A program made the position numbers and the translations under genes. From Bacteroidota bacterium (lineage in GTDB: Bacteria; Bacteroidota; Bacteroidia; Chitinophagales; Saprospiraceae): a stretch of 64,000 nucleotides of DNA. Positions 18,571 to 26,485 of the stretch are shown one piece after another. Location of the stretch: assembly GCA_018222965.1 (NCBI GenBank), contig JAAEZH010000030.1:1-64000 (forward strand), written 5' to 3'. The stretch's first letter is position 1. Each line of letters starts with the position of its first letter. The notes under the pieces are model-generated. The model saw nothing but the letters and a program-made list of their open reading frames with translations. It did not search any database and was not told the DNA's origin.

Positions 18571-18612
18571 AAAAACCCGAACCCTGGAGCAATCCGGTGT
18601 TCGGGTTTTTCC
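18571..18612 (+). terminator. Rho-independent terminator after hemD
   Basis: AAAAACCCGAAC.. pairs with GTTCGGGTTTTT around a loop containing TGGAGCAATCC. The A-rich and T-rich sides make it potentially bidirectional, also serving the convergent FKBP gene. Confidence 0.85.
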
Positions 18613-18660
18613 ATTTATACCCATTGCGAAATTCCCAAACCACCTCATGCTGGATATAGC

Positions 18661-19242
18661 TTATTGAGCATCCAGTATAATCAGATCAAATCGCATGGGC
18701 GCATTTGGTGGGATCGTGGTTTTTCCGTTTGGACCCTGCAAGCCTTCCTCGCCGTAAGCCAGAGCCGGTGGCATGAGTAAAATGGCATGTCCGCCAACTT
18801 TGAGTTGCTTCAGGGCTTCCTGCCAACCGAAAATCATTTGTCCGGGTTTGAAGCTGAGGGGGGCGCCCCGCTCGATAGAGCTGTCGACGATGGTACCATC
18901 GAGCAATTGCCCTTTGTAATGTGCCGTAATATCCATGTTGTTTCGGAGGGCTGCTCCCTCTCCGGGTTCTATGATCCACATAAAAAGGCCGGATCCTGTC
19001 GGACGAACATCCAGTTTTTTATCTAATGCGTAATCAATAATAGCATTCTGATGCTCCATAGCCGGTTCGACAGGATTGCTGTACAGGTGTTTGGAAAGTT
19101 CCAGGAAGAGGGCATCCTCATCGACATCTCCGGTTGGTGGAGCGGGCAGAGTGGTCGGTGTTTTCTGGCTTTCGCCGGATGTATCTACAGATTGGCAGGC
19201 AGAAAGCCCGATGATGGATAATAGCAGGAGCAGTCTTGTCAT
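18661..19242 (-). CDS. FKBP-type peptidyl-prolyl isomerase lipoprotein
   Basis: 193 residues. The leader ends at Cys16 (LSAC). After a low-complexity linker, the FKBP domain occupies roughly residues 85-193: ITAHYKGQLLDGTIVDSS, PLSFKPGQMIFGWQEAL, GGHAILLMPPALAYGEEG and the closing MRFDLIILDAQ. These include the usual Tyr, Phe, Trp and Tyr pocket residues. Likely folds exported proteins at the envelope. The signal-peptide linker carries a partial copy of the dispersed 17-mer (19167-19180). Confidence 0.9.
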   Translation of the reverse strand: MTRLLLLLSIIGLSACQSVDTSGESQKTPTTLPAPPTGDVDEDALFLELSKHLYSNPVEPAMEHQNAIIDYALDKKLDVRPTGSGLFMWIIEPGEGAALRNNMDITAHYKGQLLDGTIVDSSIERGAPLSFKPGQMIFGWQEALKQLKVGGHAILLMPPALAYGEEGLQGPNGKTTIPPNAPMRFDLIILDAQ

Positions 19243-19286
19243 GATTTTTAGAATTTGGTCGTTAAGGTAAGCAGATTGTCTTTTTT

Positions 19287-19333
19287 CAACCTGACAGGTC
19301 GGCGACCCGTCAGGTTGCCGACCTGTCAGGTTG
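19287..19333. repeat. Triple 16-bp palindromic repeat, copy 1
   Basis: Three consecutive units of about 16 bases, each centred on the palindrome ACCTGACAGGT, ACCCGTCAGGT or ACCTGTCAGGT, separated by CGGCG or TGCCG. It lies in the gap between FKBP and mtaB. Six further copies occur between 34.4 and 46.4 kb. Confidence 0.9.
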
Positions 19334-19352
19334 AATCTAAACGTTTATACAC

Positions 19353-19369
19353 GGCTTTCGCCGAAAGGC
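19353..19369 (+). repeat. Dispersed 17-mer, exact copy, intergenic
   Basis: GGCTTTCGCCGAAAGGC, 20 bases after the triple palindromic repeat and just upstream of the mtaB promoter. Confidence 0.9.
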
Positions 19370-19400
19370 AGAATAAGTTGGAAGATCAGTTAATTAGCTC

Positions 19401-19432
19401 TTGGACAAGGGGGTAAAAAATTGGTACCTTTG
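19401..19432 (+). promoter_or_regulatory. mtaB promoter, Bacteroidota consensus
   Basis: TTGG at 19401-19404 and TACCTTTG at 19425-19432, spaced 20 bases, match the TTTG / TAnnTTTG consensus. The start codon is only ten bases downstream of the -7 box, implying a 5' leader of a few bases. Confidence 0.75.
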
Positions 19433-19442
19433 CGTTTTAATT

Positions 19443-20786
19443 ATGGCGACACCAAGAAGCGTATCTTTTTACACGCTGGGCTGTAAGCTCAACTATTCTG
19501 AAACATCGGCTATCAGCCGCCAGTTTGAGCAGGCGGGCTATGGCGTTGTCCCATTCGATCAGGGCGCAGATGTGGTGGTCATTAACACCTGTTCCGTAAC
19601 CGAATTTGCCGACCGCAAATGCCGGAAGATCGTGCGGCAGGCGCTGCGCATTCGACCGGAAGCTTTTGTAGTGGTCCTCGGTTGTTACGCCCAGCTAAAA
19701 CCCAGAGAAATTGCTCAAATTGACGGGGTGGATCTGGTATTGGGAGCCGCTGAGAAGTTTCGGATTCTCGATTTTCTGGAAGACCTGGTCAAAGCGCCGG
19801 GCAAAGGCATGGTACATGCCGGCGAAGTGGTCGAAGCCAATATCTTCGAGCACGCTTTTTCCTACGGAGATCGCACCCGCTCATTCCTGAAAGTACAGGA
19901 TGGCTGCGATTACAAATGTTCTTTTTGTACCATTCCTCAGGCAAGGGGAAACAGCCGCTCTGATACCATCGAACAAGTAACCGCCCGGGCTGCAAAAATC
20001 GCAGAAATGGGCGTGAAGGAAATTGTCCTCACCGGAGTAAATATCGGCGATTTCGGAAACGGTACGGAGGTTATCGAAGGGATCCGTCCCAAGAAAGAAG
20101 CCCTCTTTATCGACCTGATCCGGGAACTGGATAAGGTGGAAGGCATCGATCGTATCCGTATTTCGAGCATCGAGCCCAACCTCTGTACGGAGGAGATCAT
20201 CGAGTTTGTAGCGCAGTCCCAACGATTTGTGCCGCATTTTCACATGCCGCTGCAATCCGGAAATAATACCCAGCTTCGGCAAATGCGTCGTCGCTACAAG
20301 CGGGAGCTATATGCAGAGCGCGTAGCTAAAATCCGCGAAGTTATGCCCCATGCCTGCATAGGTGTAGATGTTATTGTTGGTTTTCCGGGCGAGACAAAAG
20401 CCGATTTTGAGGAGAGTTACCGCTTTATTCAGGAACTCGATATCAGCTACCTCCATGTGTTTACCTATTCCGAGCGAGCCAATACGCCCGCAGCAGAAAT
20501 GGATGGGGTGGTGCCTGTCGGCGAAAGACGGGATCGAAACAGACAGTTAAATTCGCTTTCCGCGAAAAAAAGAAGAGCATTCTACCAGCAACATCTGGGC
20601 GAAACCCGGCCGGTGTTGTTTGAAAAATATAAAGAAGACGGCCTGATGTCAGGCTTTACCGATAATTACATCCGAATCCTGGCTCCAATTGTACCGGAGT
20701 TGTTGAATACCATTCAGGACGTGCAGCTGGGCAATCTGGAAGCCGACGGACTGGTACGTGTGGAAATGGAAAAAATAAAGGTGTAA
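19443..20786 (+). CDS. mtaB: tRNA t6A37 methylthiotransferase MtaB
   Basis: 447 residues. Radical-SAM enzyme that adds a methylthio group to t6A at position 37 of tRNAs. The N-terminal MTTase domain has Cys14 (TLGCKLN, the MtaB form rather than MiaB's CQMN), Cys50 and Cys81 for the auxiliary cluster. The radical-SAM triad is Cys155, Cys159 and Cys162 in DGCDYKCSFCTIP. A short C-terminal TRAM-like segment ends the protein. The frame opens upstream at a TTG inside the promoter; ATG 19443 is the sensible start. Confidence 0.92.
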   Translation: MATPRSVSFYTLGCKLNYSETSAISRQFEQAGYGVVPFDQGADVVVINTCSVTEFADRKCRKIVRQALRIRPEAFVVVLGCYAQLKPREIAQIDGVDLVLGAAEKFRILDFLEDLVKAPGKGMVHAGEVVEANIFEHAFSYGDRTRSFLKVQDGCDYKCSFCTIPQARGNSRSDTIEQVTARAAKIAEMGVKEIVLTGVNIGDFGNGTEVIEGIRPKKEALFIDLIRELDKVEGIDRIRISSIEPNLCTEEIIEFVAQSQRFVPHFHMPLQSGNNTQLRQMRRRYKRELYAERVAKIREVMPHACIGVDVIVGFPGETKADFEESYRFIQELDISYLHVFTYSERANTPAAEMDGVVPVGERRDRNRQLNSLSAKKRRAFYQQHLGETRPVLFEKYKEDGLMSGFTDNYIRILAPIVPELLNTIQDVQLGNLEADGLVRVEMEKIKV

Positions 20787-20843
20787 TACAACCGGAACTG
20801 ATCTCGCATCGTTTTCTATTTTTGCCTTAGCAAAATCGGTTTC

Positions 20844-22010
20844 ATGTACCCAGATCTCTCGTACCTATTTCACGATCTTTTTGGCACCCAACCAGATAAC
20901 TGGACTTCTATCTTTAAGACGTTCGGTCTGTTCCTGGTGCTGGCAATCCTCTCCGCTGCATACCTGCTCTACAAAGAGCTTAAGCGCAAAGCCGATGAGG
21001 GCGTTTTTACTCCGCGCGAAACCCAAAAGAAGGTTGGCCTGGGAGCTACGCCCATGGAGTTGGCCTGGAATAGCATTTTTGGTTTCCTAATCGGCTTTAA
21101 GCTGGTTTATATCTTTCAGAACTTTGCCGAGTTTAAAGCCGATGCATCTGGTGTCCTGCTTTCCTCCAAAGGAAGCTTTCTGGCTGGTATTGTTGCAGCC
21201 GCTTTGTTTGGTTGGCTGAAGTATCGGGAAAAAGCCAAAGACAAGCTCGACAAACCAAAAACGATTACAGAAAAGATCTGGCCGCACGACAGAATCGGAG
21301 ACATTACCATCATCGCTGCGGTAAGTGGTATCGTGGGTGCAAAAGTCTTTGCTCTAATTGAAGACCTGCCTTCCTTTTTTGCCGATCCGATCGGCATGTT
21401 TTTCTCCGGTAGCGGACTGGCAATTTACGGAGGCCTTATTGGCGGTTTCTTTGGCGTTTACTGGTATTTGAACCGGCACAAAATTCCTTTCCTCCCCGTT
21501 GCAGATGCCGTTGCTCCTGCTTTGATGGTCTCTTATGGCGTTGGGCGTATGGGCTGTCACTTCTCCGGCGACGGGGATTGGGGCGATCCGGCCGGGGCAC
21601 AACCAGACTGGTGGTTTTTACCCGATTGGCTCTGGTCTTACAATTATCCGAACAATGTGGCACAACAAGGTGTACCCATAGAGGGCTGTGAATTTGAATA
21701 TTGCACCCAGCTGATTCCGGAAGTATACCCAACACCGCTTTACGAAATCGCCATGGCCCTGCTCCTGGGTTGGGTACTATGGAAAGTTCGCAAGCGTTTC
21801 CTGGTACCGGGGATGTTGTTCTTTTTGTATGTAGTCCTCAACGGAATTGAGCGTTTTGCCATCGAGCAGATCCGGATTAATGACGAATATAATGTACTGG
21901 GCTTTCAGCTTACACAAGCCGAAATTATTGCCCTCTGTTTAATAGGTATCGGTATTGCCGGTATGATTATTTTGCGTAATCGACATAAAAAAGCCAAGGC
22001 GACTAAATGA
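20844..22010 (+). CDS. lgt: Prolipoprotein diacylglyceryl transferase, Bacteroidota type
   Basis: 388 residues with about seven to eight membrane segments. Transfers diacylglycerol from phosphatidylglycerol to the lipobox Cys. The family core is seen as SGLAIYGGLIGGFFGVY and SYGVGRMGCHFSGDGDWG, the latter replacing the GRIGNFINGE signature of E. coli Lgt but keeping the Arg and Gly framework. The C terminus has PTPLYEIAMALLLG and the conserved NGIERFAIEQIRIN. It fits the many lipoproteins in this window. Its stop overlaps the next start (ATGA), so translation is coupled to the purF-like gene. Confidence 0.85.
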   Translation: MYPDLSYLFHDLFGTQPDNWTSIFKTFGLFLVLAILSAAYLLYKELKRKADEGVFTPRETQKKVGLGATPMELAWNSIFGFLIGFKLVYIFQNFAEFKADASGVLLSSKGSFLAGIVAAALFGWLKYREKAKDKLDKPKTITEKIWPHDRIGDITIIAAVSGIVGAKVFALIEDLPSFFADPIGMFFSGSGLAIYGGLIGGFFGVYWYLNRHKIPFLPVADAVAPALMVSYGVGRMGCHFSGDGDWGDPAGAQPDWWFLPDWLWSYNYPNNVAQQGVPIEGCEFEYCTQLIPEVYPTPLYEIAMALLLGWVLWKVRKRFLVPGMLFFLYVVLNGIERFAIEQIRINDEYNVLGFQLTQAEIIALCLIGIGIAGMIILRNRHKKAKATK

Positions 22011-23899
22011 GCGATTTTATAAAACACGAATGTGGATTTGCACTGGTTCGTTTACTTAAACCGCTGGAATATTATCACGAAAAGTACGGCACCGCCCTCT
22101 ACGGGGTCAACAAGCTGCAACTCCTTCTTCAGAAAATCCGTAATCGCGGACAAGACGGAGCAGGCGTAGCAACGGTAAAGCTCAATCGTCCGCCCGGCAG
22201 TCGTTACATCAGTCGCCACCGGTCGAACGATCCGGATGCCCTAAAAGATGTTTTCAGTAATATCTACGACCACTTTAATGAGCTTCCGCGGAAGCGCATG
22301 GATGATCCGGCCTGGCTCAAAAAGAAACAACCCTATATGGGGGAAGTGCTGCTGGGACACCTTCGATATGGTACCCACGGCAGCAACAGCATCGAAGCAG
22401 TCCATCCCTTCCTCCGCCAAAACAACTGGATCAGCCGAAACCTGGTTCTGGCCGGAAACTTCAACCTGACCAATGTAGATGAGCTCTTCGATGAGTTGCT
22501 CGAATTGGGTCAGTATCCAAAAGAAAAATCAGATACGGTAACCGTTCTGGAAAAGATTGGACACTTCCTGGATGACGAGGTACAGCGCCTCTATACCTGG
22601 TTTAAACCGGATGGTTATTCCAATCAGGAGATCAACGAACTGATCTTCAAAAATCTGGATGTACACCGTTTGCTCCGCCGTGCCAGCCGGAAATTTGACG
22701 GCGGCTATGTAATGGCGGGAATGATCGGCCATGGCGATGCTTTCGTGATGCGTGATCCAAATGGCATTCGTCCGGCCTATTTTTACTACGATGATGAAGT
22801 GGTGGTAGCCTGCTCCGAACGACCGGCTATCCAAACCGCCTTCGATATTCATATCTCCAAGATCGAAGAATTGCCGCCGGCACATGCCCTGGTCGTTAAG
22901 TGTGATGGCCGCGTTGGCGTGGATACTTTCATCGATGAAAGAAAACGCCAGGCTTGCTCTTTCGAACGCATTTATTTCTCTCGCGGTACCGATCGCGATA
23001 TCTACCTGGAGCGAAAAAAACTGGGGGAACAACTTACCCCGGCAGTATTGGATGCGGTAAATAATGACTATAAAAACACCGTATTCTCCTTTGTTCCCAA
23101 TACCGCAGAATCTGCTTTCTACGGACTGGTGAAAGGGCTGGAATCTCAGCTCAATAATATCAAGCTGGAGAAGATTACAAAGCTGGGTAAAGAACTCAAG
23201 CCTAAGAAGCTGGAGAAAATCCTTTCGCTGACTCCGCGCGTAGAGAAGATCGTTGTTAAAGATGCCAAACTGCGCACCTTCATCGCTGATGATAACTCCC
23301 GGGGAGAAATGGTTTCTCACGTTTACGATGTGACATACGGCATTGTGCGCAACAACAAAGACAGTCTGGTGCTGCTCGATGATTCTATTGTGCGGGGTAC
23401 AACCCTGCGGGATAGTATTATCAAGATCGTTTCCAGGCTGCAACCCAAGAAAATTGTTGTGGTTTCTTCCGCACCACAGATCCGCTTCCCGGATTGTTAC
23501 GGCATCGATATGTCTAAAATGAAGGAGTTTGTGGCTTTCCGGGCATTGGTTGCCTTGCTAAAAGAGAACAAGAAGAGCCATTTGCTGGATGAGGCCTACC
23601 AACGGTGTAAAGAGCAGGAAGATATTCCGGTAACGGAAGTGACCAACGAAGTCGCTGCATTGTATGACGAGTTTACCTACGAGGAGGTTTCCGATAAAAT
23701 TTCAGAAATCATCACTCCGAAAGGGATCAAACCGGAAGTGAAGATCATTTACCAAACCGTGAAAGACCTACACAAAGCTTGTCCGAATAACAATGGAGAC
23801 TGGTACTTCACCGGCAAATATCCAACACCGGGAGGTAATCGTGTGGTCAACCGCGCTTTCATCAACTATATGGAAAATCGGGATAAGCGGGCGTATTAG
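22007..23899 (+). CDS. purF: Amidophosphoribosyltransferase-family protein (PurF-like)
   Basis: 630 residues, longer than classical PurF (about 470-510). The N-terminal Ntn glutaminase domain starts HECGFALV (candidate nucleophile Cys9 after an eight-residue propeptide), with RNRGQDGAGVA, HLRYGTHG and FDGGYVMAGMIG. The phosphoribosyltransferase domain has the PRPP loop LLDDSIVRGTTLRDSI near residues 455-470. Extra charged sequence (NNIKLEKITKLGKELKPKK) lies between the domains and another extension follows. This matches a long PurF variant found in Bacteroidota. First step of purine synthesis is the likely role, but a paralogue with a shifted role is possible. Confidence 0.82.
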   Translation: MSDFIKHECGFALVRLLKPLEYYHEKYGTALYGVNKLQLLLQKIRNRGQDGAGVATVKLNRPPGSRYISRHRSNDPDALKDVFSNIYDHFNELPRKRMDDPAWLKKKQPYMGEVLLGHLRYGTHGSNSIEAVHPFLRQNNWISRNLVLAGNFNLTNVDELFDELLELGQYPKEKSDTVTVLEKIGHFLDDEVQRLYTWFKPDGYSNQEINELIFKNLDVHRLLRRASRKFDGGYVMAGMIGHGDAFVMRDPNGIRPAYFYYDDEVVVACSERPAIQTAFDIHISKIEELPPAHALVVKCDGRVGVDTFIDERKRQACSFERIYFSRGTDRDIYLERKKLGEQLTPAVLDAVNNDYKNTVFSFVPNTAESAFYGLVKGLESQLNNIKLEKITKLGKELKPKKLEKILSLTPRVEKIVVKDAKLRTFIADDNSRGEMVSHVYDVTYGIVRNNKDSLVLLDDSIVRGTTLRDSIIKIVSRLQPKKIVVVSSAPQIRFPDCYGIDMSKMKEFVAFRALVALLKENKKSHLLDEAYQRCKEQEDIPVTEVTNEVAALYDEFTYEEVSDKISEIITPKGIKPEVKIIYQTVKDLHKACPNNNGDWYFTGKYPTPGGNRVVNRAFINYMENRDKRAY

Positions 23900-23903
23900 G
23901 ATC

Positions 23904-25052
23904 TTACCAGATTAACTTCTCAGCCGCCTGCGCCAACACCTCCTCCGTCTTGGCAAAACAAAATCGCACCAGTTTGGCATCGCTGCCTGCTGAGTAAAAT
24001 GGCGATAGCGGTATCGCAGCTACCCCCGCTTCGGTGGTAAGCCATTCGGCGAAAGCCAGATCATCAATATCACTCACTGCACTGTAGTCGTACAACTGAA
24101 AGTAGGTGCCCTGGCAAGGCAATGGGCGCAAAGGCGATTCCTTCATCGCTTCCGCGAAAAAGTCCCGCTTTTGTTGGTAGAATCCAGGCAGGCTTAAATA
24201 GACGTCCGGATTCTCCATGAAATCGGCAAGTGCATACTGTATGGGCGTGTTTACCGAAAACACATTAAACTGATGCACCTTCCTGAATTCAGCGGTTAAT
24301 GTAGGCGGTGCGATGCAATAACCTACTTTCCAGCCGGTGTTGTGGAACGTTTTCCCAAAAGAATAGGTTATCAAACTACGCTCGTACAATTCGCGGAAGC
24401 GCAAAACGCTTTGATGCGGATTGTCGTCGTACACCAAATGTTCATAGACTTCGTCGCTTAAAAGAAGGACCTTCGTATCGCGAAGAATCTCCGCCAGTGT
24501 CTCCATATCTTCCCGGCTCCAAACCGTTCCGGTCGGATTGTGGGGAGTGTTGATGATCAACATCCGTGTTTTATCGTTGATCGCAGACCGGATCCGATCA
24601 AAATCCGGACGAAAGTGTGGGGCTTCAAGCGGAATGGCAACGGGTATTCCTCCCTGAACCTGAACAGCCGGCTTGTAAGAGTCGTAGGCAGGTTCCAAAA
24701 GAATAACCTCATCACCCGGCTGCACGAAGGCGGCTATAGCCGTAAAGAGAGCCTGTGTGGCTCCGGCGGTGATGGTAATCTCTGTTTCGGGCTGCGGAAA
24801 ATATCCATAGAGGCTTTTTGCCTTTGTGGCCAGCTTTTCCCGCAGAGCAGGTAAGCCGGGCATGGGAGCATATTGATTGTGCCCCAGTTGCATGTGCCGG
24901 TAAACGAGTTCCTGTAATGCCGGGTCACAATCGAAGTTGGGAAACCCCTGCGAAAGATTGATCGCCTGGTGTTTATTGGCCAATCCGGACATGACAGAAA
25001 AGATGGTCGTGCCCGTGTCGGGCAGCTTGGAAGAAAAAGTGGGTTGCGGCAT
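23904..25052 (-). CDS. Methionine/kynurenine-type aminotransferase (class I/II, PLP)
   Basis: 382 residues. Fold-type I aminotransferase resembling E. coli YbdL. Seen: INLSQGFPNFDCDP at the N terminus, HNQYAPMPGLPALREKLA, ITAGATQALFTAI, NTPHNPTGTVWS (PLP Asn), LLSDEVYEHLVYD (Asp, Tyr), the Schiff-base Lys in YSFGKTFHNTGWKVGY, and Arg in LVRFCFAKT. Likely converts a methionine-like or aromatic amino acid to its 2-oxo acid. Convergent with purF, four bases apart. It carries an exact-core copy of the dispersed repeat (24044-24057) and two of the related CGCTTYCGCGAA motifs. Confidence 0.87.
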   Translation of the reverse strand: MPQPTFSSKLPDTGTTIFSVMSGLANKHQAINLSQGFPNFDCDPALQELVYRHMQLGHNQYAPMPGLPALREKLATKAKSLYGYFPQPETEITITAGATQALFTAIAAFVQPGDEVILLEPAYDSYKPAVQVQGGIPVAIPLEAPHFRPDFDRIRSAINDKTRMLIINTPHNPTGTVWSREDMETLAEILRDTKVLLLSDEVYEHLVYDDNPHQSVLRFRELYERSLITYSFGKTFHNTGWKVGYCIAPPTLTAEFRKVHQFNVFSVNTPIQYALADFMENPDVYLSLPGFYQQKRDFFAEAMKESPLRPLPCQGTYFQLYDYSAVSDIDDLAFAEWLTTEAGVAAIPLSPFYSAGSDAKLVRFCFAKTEEVLAQAAEKLIW

Positions 25053-25137
25053 AGGTCGTAATTTGGGCCTTAATGAACCGAAATATCGCCTTTTTGAAAG
25101 AAGTTGAAGAAAATAATATCAAAATATCTGCAACACC

Positions 25138-25168
25138 TTTGGAGAATTAAAAAATACAGCTAAATTTG
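25138..25168 (+). promoter_or_regulatory. Promoter of the tRNA-Phe / his leader region
   Basis: TTTGG at 25138-25142 and TAAATTTG at 25161-25168 with an 18-base gap fit the Bacteroidota consensus. The predicted transcript would begin about 30 bases before the tRNA and could continue into the his leader, because no terminator separates them. Confidence 0.65.
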
Positions 25169-25204
25169 CCACCGCTTTAAAAGAAAGCGACAAACAAAAA
25201 AATT

Positions 25205-25277
25205 GGTGCGGTAGCTCAGTTGGTAGAGCAATGGACTGAAAATCCATGTGTCGGCGGTTCGATTCCGCCCCACACCA
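25205..25277 (+). tRNA. tRNA-Phe (anticodon GAA)
   Basis: 73 bases folding as a cloverleaf: acceptor GGTGCGG/CCACACC (one C-A mismatch), D stem GCTC/GAGC, anticodon stem ATGGA/TCCAT with loop CTGAAAA (anticodon GAA), T stem GGCGG/CCGCC with loop TTCGATT, discriminator A. The CCA end is not encoded. It lies just 22 bases before the first His-rich leader peptide. Confidence 0.95.
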
Positions 25278-25299
25278 CAAAAGCTTTAAAAGCTACGTT

Positions 25300-25344
25300 A
25301 TGTTTAACAACAATCATCATCATCTGTCTTTGGCACTGTGCTAG
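25300..25344 (+). CDS. Candidate his leader peptide 1
   Basis: 14-codon frame translating to MFNNNHHHLSLALC, with three consecutive His codons, ending 24 bases before a strong terminator. The short size, the His run and the position upstream of hisG suggest an attenuation leader. It has fewer His codons than leader 2 and no clear ribosome binding site, so the call is less sure. Confidence 0.55.
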   Translation: MFNNNHHHLSLALC

Positions 25345-25368
25345 CAGCTGGTAATCGATTGTCCTGAA

Positions 25369-25405
25369 AAGAGGTTTGCCACTGCGGTAAACCTCTTTTT
25401 TTTTT
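25369..25405 (+). terminator. Terminator 1 of the his leader
   Basis: AAGAGGTTTGCC pairs with GGTAAACCTCTT (one G-U) around the loop ACTGC, followed by nine or more T. It can act as attenuator for leader 1 or as terminator of the tRNA transcript. Confidence 0.9.
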
Positions 25406-25478
25406 GCCCAATTCATAATTTCTTAAACCAGAAGGGCAAATTCCTGTTACACTACAACTTGAAAAAATACAATCAACC

Positions 25479-25538
25479 ATGATTCAGGCTATTCATCATC
25501 ACCATTCTTTTACTCGTTCGAAACCGGACAGATGGTGA
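25479..25538 (+). CDS. his operon leader peptide 2
   Basis: 19-residue frame MIQAIHHHHSFTRSKPDRW with four consecutive His codons. The His codons CATCACCAT (25497-25505) pair perfectly with ATGGTGATG (25532-25540) at the end of the frame, the classical 1:2 arrangement of an attenuator. Ribosome stalling at His would break this helix. An alternative pairing of CCGGA..GGTG (25524-25537) with CACC..TCCGG (25587-25597) would interfere with the terminator that follows. Confidence 0.85.
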   Translation: MIQAIHHHHSFTRSKPDRW

Positions 25539-25574
25539 TGCTATAGACTGACCTCAGGTTATTTTAGAAAGCAT

Positions 25575-25612
25575 AAAGCGGTTCGCCACCTATCCGGCGA
25601 ACCGCTTTTTTT
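25575..25612 (+). terminator. his attenuator (terminator 2)
   Basis: Perfect 13-bp stem AAAGCGGTTCGCC / GGCGAACCGCTTT with loop ACCTATCC and a T-run, ending 12 bases before the hisG start codon. A terminator in this place only makes sense as a conditional attenuator. Confidence 0.93.
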
Positions 25613-25624
25613 ATTGGTATACTT

Positions 25625-26485
25625 ATGAACAACAGACTAAAGATCGCCATCCAAAAATCGGGACGACTCAGTGAGCAATCCAAAAAATTGCTGCGCGATT
25701 GTGGTATCCGATTTAGCAATGGCAAACAGGCACTCATCGCTTCATCCGGAAACTTCCCGCTGGATTTGCTCTATTTGCGCGACGATGACATTCCGCGATA
25801 TGTGGAAGACGGAACCGCAGACATTGGCATCCTGGGAGAGAATGTCCTGATCGAAAGTGCCCTTCCACTTAGAACGGTCCGAAAACTGGGTTTTGCCCGC
25901 TGCCGACTTTCGCTGGCTATTCCCAAATCGGAGAATTACAACGACCCGGCCTTTTTTGAAGGCAGGAAAATCGCAACTTCCTACCCGAAGATTCTCACCA
26001 ACTTCCTGAATGATAAAGGGATCAATGCCAATATCCACCGCATCAGCGGCTCGGTAGAAATTGCGCCAAACATTGGATTGGCAGATGCCGTTTGCGATAT
26101 CGTAAGCTCCGGCTCTACGCTGTTTAGCAATGGTTTAAAGGAAGTGGAACGGATTCTGGAATCAGAAGCCATCCTGATCGCCCGGGACCGTTTGCCTGCC
26201 GAAAAGGAAGTGATCCTGGAAAGCCTGCTCTTTCGACTGGAATCTGTGCTGCAGGCGCAAGCCAACAAGTATGTGGTGCTCAATGCTCCCAATGACAAAT
26301 TGGAGTCCATCAGCAACATCCTTCCGGGGATGCGGAGCCCGACCGTCGTGCCTCTTGCCGAGAAGGGATGGAGCGCCCTGCACTCGGTTCTGCCTGAAAA
26401 TCTATTCTGGAATCTCATCGACGAACTCCGGCAGGCCGGGGCCGAAGGAATTCTCGTAATGCCCATCGAAAAAATGATCCGATAA
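25625..26485 (+). CDS. hisG: ATP phosphoribosyltransferase, long form
   Basis: 286 residues. First step of histidine synthesis: ATP plus PRPP to phosphoribosyl-ATP. The N-terminal catalytic domain has KIAIQKSGRLSE, DIGILGENVL and the PRPP motif DIVSSGSTLFSNGL. The C-terminal ACT-like regulatory domain (from about residue 210, ending EGILVMPIEKMI) marks the long form that binds histidine itself and needs no HisZ. First gene of the operon, directly after the attenuator. Its stop overlaps the hisD start by one base. Confidence 0.95.
   Translation: MNNRLKIAIQKSGRLSEQSKKLLRDCGIRFSNGKQALIASSGNFPLDLLYLRDDDIPRYVEDGTADIGILGENVLIESALPLRTVRKLGFARCRLSLAIPKSENYNDPAFFEGRKIATSYPKILTNFLNDKGINANIHRISGSVEIAPNIGLADAVCDIVSSGSTLFSNGLKEVERILESEAILIARDRLPAEKEVILESLLFRLESVLQAQANKYVVLNAPNDKLESISNILPGMRSPTVVPLAEKGWSALHSVLPENLFWNLIDELRQAGAEGILVMPIEKMIR

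Noticed and set aside
22529-23443. Long minus-strand frame opposite the PurF-like gene
   Set aside because: It lies entirely antisense to a well-supported gene, has no recognisable domain, and reflects codon bias of the opposite strand. The same applies to 4901-5476, 25981-26763, 32776-33591 and 38628-39332.
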